DNA from: Clostridia bacterium
Lineage (GTDB): Bacteria > Bacillota > Clostridia > Oscillospirales > CAG-272
Assembly: GCA_017407375.1 (NCBI GenBank)
Contig: JAFQWT010000040.1
Span: 1 to 7,915, forward strand
DNA: 7,915 nt
Direction of reading: 5' to 3'
The translations under genes and the position numbers were made by a program. The stretch's first letter is position 1. Every line of letters starts with the position of its first letter. The notes under the pieces are model-generated. The model saw only the letters and a program-made list of their open reading frames with translations, had not been told where the DNA came from and searched no databases. Shown in pieces: positions 5,343-7,915 of the stretch.

Positions 5343-6551
5343 ATGCTTATTTTCAGTACGATCCGCATGAGCTTTGCGAATCTTCGCGCCAACGCCGTAC
5401 GCACCTTCCTGACGATGCTCGGCGTTATCATCGGCATCTCCTCGATCCTTGCCCTCCTCACCATCGGCCAGGGCGTGACCGACTCGGTCATCGACCAGCT
5501 GGCGGGGCTTGGCGGCAACCGTGCCACCGTTGCCATCACCGACCGCACCGTCAAGCCGGGCTTTACCCAAGGGGAGCTTTCGCGCTTTGCCGCGCTTGAG
5601 GGGGTGGAGGGCGTGTCCCCCTCGCTCTCCTCTAACCGCGTCCTGACCCTTACGCCCGAGCTGACCAGCAGTAAGTATGACGGCGTTTATACCATTTCCC
5701 GCCGTGTGATGGGCGTGACCGACTTTTATTTCAGCACCTACACCAAAAACGCGGGCATGCTCTATGGGCGCAGCATCTCGTCCGATGACGTTACCCACCG
5801 TACCAACGTCTGTGTCCTCGGCTATGACCTTTGGCAGCGCCTCTACGGTAACTATTCGCCCGTTGGCGAGGTCATCAAGATCAACAACACCGAGTGCGTG
5901 ATCGTTGGTGTGATGAACCAGCTTGTGGGTATCGACGTCTCGGGCAACAGCTCGGTCCTTGTGCCTTACACCACCGCCGCCCAGACCTTCTCGATGGGGC
6001 TCCCCTCGCAGTTTGACGTGGTGATCGCCTCCTCCTACGATACCGAGGAGGTCATCGGCCGCGTCCGCGACCTTTGCGCCACGCTGCTCAACAGTCCGCG
6101 CGGGGAGGGCTATTCCATCGTCAACCAGGAGGAGGTCGTTGATATGGTGGTCACCATCACCGACCTTGTCCTCGGTATGCTGGCGGGTATCGCGGTCATC
6201 GCCCTCATCGTCGGCGGTATCGGCATTATGAACATGATGCTCGTCACGGTGTCGGAGCGCACCGCGGAGATCGGCCTCCGCAAGGCCCTCGGCGCCCGCC
6301 CCGGAGTGATCCTTTTGCAGTTCTTGACCGAGGCGGTCATCATCAGTCTCTTCGGCGGCCTTGTCGGCGTCGGCCTTGGCGTTGCCATCTCCTACGTTGC
6401 CTCGGTGCTGATCGGCTACACCTTCGTCTTTAACCCCGCCACCGCGCTTCTGGCGCTCCTCTTTGCCCTGCTTGTCGGTGCCGTGTTCGGGCTTCTGCCC
6501 GCCCGCCGCGCCGCCCGCATGAACCCGATCGAGGCCCTTCGCTCGGCCTGA
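5343..6551 (+). CDS. MacB/FtsX-family ABC transporter permease
   Basis: A 402-residue permease with the four-helix plan of type VII (mechanotransmission) ABC systems. The first membrane helix is about 21-45 (FLTMLGVIIGISSILALLTIG), followed by a large extracytoplasmic MacB-type domain (about 46-275). The three C-terminal helices of the FtsX domain are about 276-303, 326-355 and 366-386. The cytosolic loop SERTAEIGLRKALGA (304-318) is the classical coupling segment, and the ending P.RRAARMNPIEALR is typical of the family. The start at 5343 has a GGTGAGG-like site at 5334-5340. It is the last gene of the operon and is followed at once by a terminator. Family members export peptides, antibiotics or lipoproteins, or transmit force across the membrane. 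The substrate here cannot be read from the sequence, and no peptide precursor, immunity or sensor gene lies alongside. Confidence 0.93.
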   Translation: MLIFSTIRMSFANLRANAVRTFLTMLGVIIGISSILALLTIGQGVTDSVIDQLAGLGGNRATVAITDRTVKPGFTQGELSRFAALEGVEGVSPSLSSNRVLTLTPELTSSKYDGVYTISRRVMGVTDFYFSTYTKNAGMLYGRSISSDDVTHRTNVCVLGYDLWQRLYGNYSPVGEVIKINNTECVIVGVMNQLVGIDVSGNSSVLVPYTTAAQTFSMGLPSQFDVVIASSYDTEEVIGRVRDLCATLLNSPRGEGYSIVNQEEVVDMVVTITDLVLGMLAGIAVIALIVGGIGIMNMMLVTVSERTAEIGLRKALGARPGVILLQFLTEAVIISLFGGLVGVGLGVAISYVASVLIGYTFVFNPATALLALLFALLVGAVFGLLPARRAARMNPIEALRSA

Positions 6552-6559
6552 TGAGAAAT

Positions 6560-6589
6560 AAAAAAGGAGAGCTTTCGCTCTCCTTTTTT
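6560..6589. terminator. Bidirectional intrinsic terminator between the permease and esterase genes
   Basis: Stem GGAGAGC (6566-6572) and GCTCTCC (6577-6583) with loop TTTC, extended by six A on the left and six T on the right. It serves both converging genes. The esterase stop codon (6588-6590) lies inside the T run, and the permease stop is eight bases to the left. Confidence 0.92.
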
Positions 6590-7619
6590 ATTTTCCCGTG
6601 TGAAGTCTTACAAATTCCATGAGGCGGAGCCAGTCGGCACGGCTGAAGTAGTGGAGCCCCTCGCGCAGGTGATAGCCAATGCCCCCGGAAAGGAAGGCCT
6701 CGCCCACCGCCGCGGGGCGGTCGGGAGCGGGGAAGCCCCCGGGAAAGGCCGGTGCCGCGGCCACCGCCGTCAGCTGCTCGGAGAGGGGGTCAGCCCATGC
6801 ATCCCCGCTCGCACTGCCGATCAGCACGTAGCGCGGGGCACAGCAGGCGGCCAAAAAGTGCTGGTCGAAGGGCATCGCGTCCTCGTTGTCCACGTACCCC
6901 TCGTAATTCTTGCAGAACCAGAAGGGGAAGCGCCCGCAGATCGCGCGGACGGTCTCGCCCTCCTTACCGCGGGTGATCGCGGCGCCTCCGCAGCCCGAGT
7001 CGTTCGAGTAGGCAAAGGCAAAGCGTTCGTCGGTGGCGGCGGCAAGGAGCGCCGTCTTGCCAAGGCGGGAGTGGCCGCACACCACGGCGGTCGTAAGGTC
7101 AAGGACGTCGGTACGCGTTTCGGCGTAGTCCATCACGCGCTGGGCCGCCCATGCCCACATCGCCAGCTTGCCCGCCTCGCTCGGGCCGCGCTTTCCCTCC
7201 TCGTAAAGCGCCCCCGCAAGGCCGCTTGTAAAGTCGCCGTCGTCGGTCGTGACGTCAAGGTAGGAGAAGGAAAGGACGGCAAAGCCCGCATCCACCAGCT
7301 CCTCGGTGGGCTGGTAGCGGTCGGGCACGTCGGGGCGGAAATTGATATGCACGAAAAAGGGGTGCTGCCCGCCGTCCGTCGGCAGGGTAGCGTAGAAGGG
7401 GAAGGAGAAGGGCTTGCCCCCCACCGTGCCCTCGGCCATCACGCGGTGGCAGTCGGCCTTGCCCGCGCAAAAGCTCGGAATGACCTTCGGCGTTACCGAG
7501 AAGGAGAGGGCCTCGGGGCGTGGCGGCAAATACCCGTATTCCTCGCGCTGTAAAACCTCCAGCATCTCCTCGCGTGACGAGAGCGGCGGCAGCGCGCGTT
7601 CCTTCAAAAGCTTCAGCAT
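6588..7619 (-). CDS. CE15-like (glucuronoyl esterase type) alpha/beta-hydrolase, no signal peptide
   Basis: A 343-residue alpha/beta-hydrolase resembling bacterial carbohydrate esterase family 15. Evidence is the nucleophile elbow CGHSRLGKTALLAAA (181-195) with Ser184, in place of the family's GCSRxGK, then FAYSNDSGCGGAAITR (202-217), GRFPFWFCKNYEGY (229-242), DQHFLAACCAPR (252-263), and GIGYHLREGLHYFSRADW (313-330) with the likely catalytic His323. The acid could be Asp207, just before SGCGG where classic members have Glu, or Asp273 in SASGDAWADP. Known CE15 enzymes cut esters of 4-O-methyl-glucuronate that join xylan to lignin and are exported. This one has no signal peptide and begins MLKLLKERAL, so it should act on taken-up fragments or on another ester. 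The start at 7619 has AAAGGAGA (7627-7634). It stands alone with its own promoter; no other carbohydrate gene is visible. Confidence 0.76.
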   Translation of the reverse strand: MLKLLKERALPPLSSREEMLEVLQREEYGYLPPRPEALSFSVTPKVIPSFCAGKADCHRVMAEGTVGGKPFSFPFYATLPTDGGQHPFFVHINFRPDVPDRYQPTEELVDAGFAVLSFSYLDVTTDDGDFTSGLAGALYEEGKRGPSEAGKLAMWAWAAQRVMDYAETRTDVLDLTTAVVCGHSRLGKTALLAAATDERFAFAYSNDSGCGGAAITRGKEGETVRAICGRFPFWFCKNYEGYVDNEDAMPFDQHFLAACCAPRYVLIGSASGDAWADPLSEQLTAVAAAPAFPGGFPAPDRPAAVGEAFLSGGIGYHLREGLHYFSRADWLRLMEFVRLHTGK

Positions 7620-7649
7620 AGTGAGGTCTCCTTTGATTTTTTCAACCTT

Positions 7650-7678
7650 ATTATATGATGGCCCCAAGGAAAAAGCAA
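7650..7678 (-). promoter_or_regulatory. Sigma-A promoter for the CE15-like esterase gene
   Basis: On the minus strand, a weak -35 TTGCTT (7673-7678), a 17-bp spacer and consensus -10 TATAAT (7650-7655). The expected start is near 7643, with a leader of about 24 nt. Confidence 0.72.
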
Positions 7679-7688
7679 GAGAAAAGCG

Positions 7689-7727
7689 AAAAAAACGCCA
7701 AAAGGACACCCAAAGGTGTCCACGGCG
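7689..7727 (-). terminator. Minus-strand terminator-like hairpin, first copy of a repeated core
   Basis: Stem GGACACC (7704-7710) and GGTGTCC (7715-7721) with loop CAAA, strengthened by outer CGCC (7696-7699) and GGCG (7724-7727). Seven A at 7689-7695 become a T run when read leftward, so it fits as a minus-strand terminator just upstream of the esterase promoter. In the plus direction it has no T run. The 22 bases 7700-7721 recur exactly at 7854-7875. Confidence 0.7.
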
Positions 7728-7768
7728 CGCTCTTTTCGGAGTACGAACAAAGGGGAAGTCCACGCCCT

Positions 7769-7793
7769 AAAAACAGTCCCCCGGACTGTTTTT
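7769..7793. terminator. Symmetrical terminator-like hairpin
   Basis: An 11-bp perfect stem: AAAAACAGTCC (7769-7779) and GGACTGTTTTT (7783-7793), loop CCC. It could stop transcription from either side, yet no gene end is adjacent on either strand. It may be part of an intergenic repeat. Confidence 0.7.
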
Positions 7794-7843
7794 GCACCGC
7801 TACGCGATGTGCCCGGGCTTCCGAATCCACGTTAGTATCATCT

Positions 7844-7889
7844 CCACCAAACGAAAAGGACACCCAAAGGTGTCCTTTTTGTTTGGTGG
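7844..7889. repeat. Long inverted repeat with bidirectional terminator core, second copy
   Basis: Arms 7844-7864 and 7869-7889 pair over 21 positions with one G-T mismatch (7853 and 7880), loop CAAA. The inner part is GGACACC and GGTGTCC flanked by A and T runs, a good terminator in both directions. The outer part is CCACCAAAC and GTTTGGTGG, so both strands read a CCACCA end running into the hairpin. Further out, CCGAATCCAC (7821-7830) pairs with GTGGATTCGG (7896-7905). Confidence 0.85.
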
Positions 7890-7915
7890 GGGATGGTGGA
7901 TTCGGACCACCGAAG
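7884..7915 (-). tRNA. Possible 3' end of a class II tRNA entering from the right, or a tRNA-derived remnant
   Basis: Read on the minus strand, there is a five-base T-stem GGTGG (7911-7907), a seven-base loop TCCGAAT (7906-7900) and CCACC (7899-7895). Seven bases ATCCCCC follow (7894-7888) that would be the 3' side of an acceptor stem, then A and an encoded CCA (7886-7884). CTTC before the T-stem recalls the variable-arm end of tyrosine or serine tRNAs. The rest of the gene, including the anticodon, lies outside the window. Against a working tRNA, the loop has C where T55 is almost invariant. It runs directly into the terminator hairpin at 7854-7880, as a real tRNA gene would. Confidence 0.35.

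Larger units (their letters stand above)
7620..7915. other. Gene-poor end region: esterase leader, three hairpins, tRNA-like palindrome
   Basis: Apart from the esterase promoter and leader (7620-7678), I find no protein gene in these 296 bases. The content is three A-run/stem/T-run hairpins (7689-7727, 7769-7793, 7844-7889), a GC-rich linker between them and the tRNA-like ends. A 70-codon minus-strand reading frame over 7651-7863 runs through all three hairpins and the promoter and is not credible. Confidence 0.6.

Noticed and set aside
4581..5798. A 405-codon minus-strand frame opposite the ATPase and permease, with similar antisense frames at 3184-4383 (minus) and 6600-7553 (plus)
   Set aside because: All lie opposite genes with intact family motifs; their translations are rich in Gly, Arg, His and Ala with no recognisable domain.
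7620..7763. N-terminal extension of the esterase to 7763, which might have supplied a signal peptide
   Set aside because: The extension contains the promoter and the ribosome binding site AAAGGAGA for the start at 7619, and its hydrophobic look comes from translating AT-rich promoter DNA.
7651..7863. A 70-codon minus-strand frame upstream of the esterase
   Set aside because: It spans three hairpins and overlaps the esterase promoter, with no credible binding site or protein family.
7820..7915. Attachment site of an integrated element at a tRNA 3' end
   Set aside because: Integration makes direct repeats of the tRNA end; here the two copies are inverted, and there is no integrase or phage gene in the window.
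1..7915. CRISPR array, insertion sequence, toxin-antitoxin or defence module
   Set aside because: No regularly spaced direct repeats, no transposase, and no short paired toxin-like genes were found on either strand.

Overview
This window comes from the chromosome of a Firmicutes-type bacterium, most likely an uncultured gut Clostridia (Oscillospirales or a neighbour). The evidence is the strong AGGAGA-type ribosome binding sites, sigma-A promoters close to consensus in short AT-rich gaps, GC-rich genes, a TepA-type Clp-fold protease, split MacB-like ATPase and permease genes, and a NifU-like scaffold of a type I associate with Clostridia. It holds eight protein genes, one of them cut by the left edge. 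I see no rRNA gene, CRISPR array, insertion sequence or phage gene.

Left block (1-1811). Two minus-strand genes, pduL (449-1012) and a NifU-like Fe-S scaffold gene (1-403, cut by the edge), probably form one transcript. A TepA-like protease gene (1137-1811) points the other way. The 124-bp gap between them holds a promoter for each direction, and their -10 hexamers overlap on the same few bases. A compact bidirectional terminator (1811-1840) separates tepA from the converging next gene.

Middle block (1843-6589). A minus-strand GNAT-fold gene (1843-2970) and a plus-strand three-gene exporter operon diverge from a 315-bp intergenic region (2971-3285). That region has a promoter for each side and a GC-rich island of unknown nature. 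The operon encodes a membrane-anchored HlyD/MacA-like adaptor (3286-4620), an ABC ATPase (4620-5330, overlapping by one base) and a MacB/FtsX permease (5343-6551). Together they make a complete MacAB/YknXYZ-type efflux machine for a single-membrane cell. The adaptor's middle region is not the usual coiled-coil hairpin. A second bidirectional terminator closes the operon.

Right block (6588-7915). A minus-strand, signal-less esterase of the CE15 glucuronoyl-esterase type (6588-7619) has its own promoter. Beyond it lies about 296 bp without a protein gene. This stretch holds three terminator-like hairpins, two of which share an identical 22-nt core. It also holds a near-palindrome in which both strands read like the 3' end of a tRNA (a T-arm-like sequence, then CCACCA). 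This is the least explained part of the window. It may be the end of a class II tRNA gene running in from the right with its terminator, or a dispersed tRNA-derived repeat.
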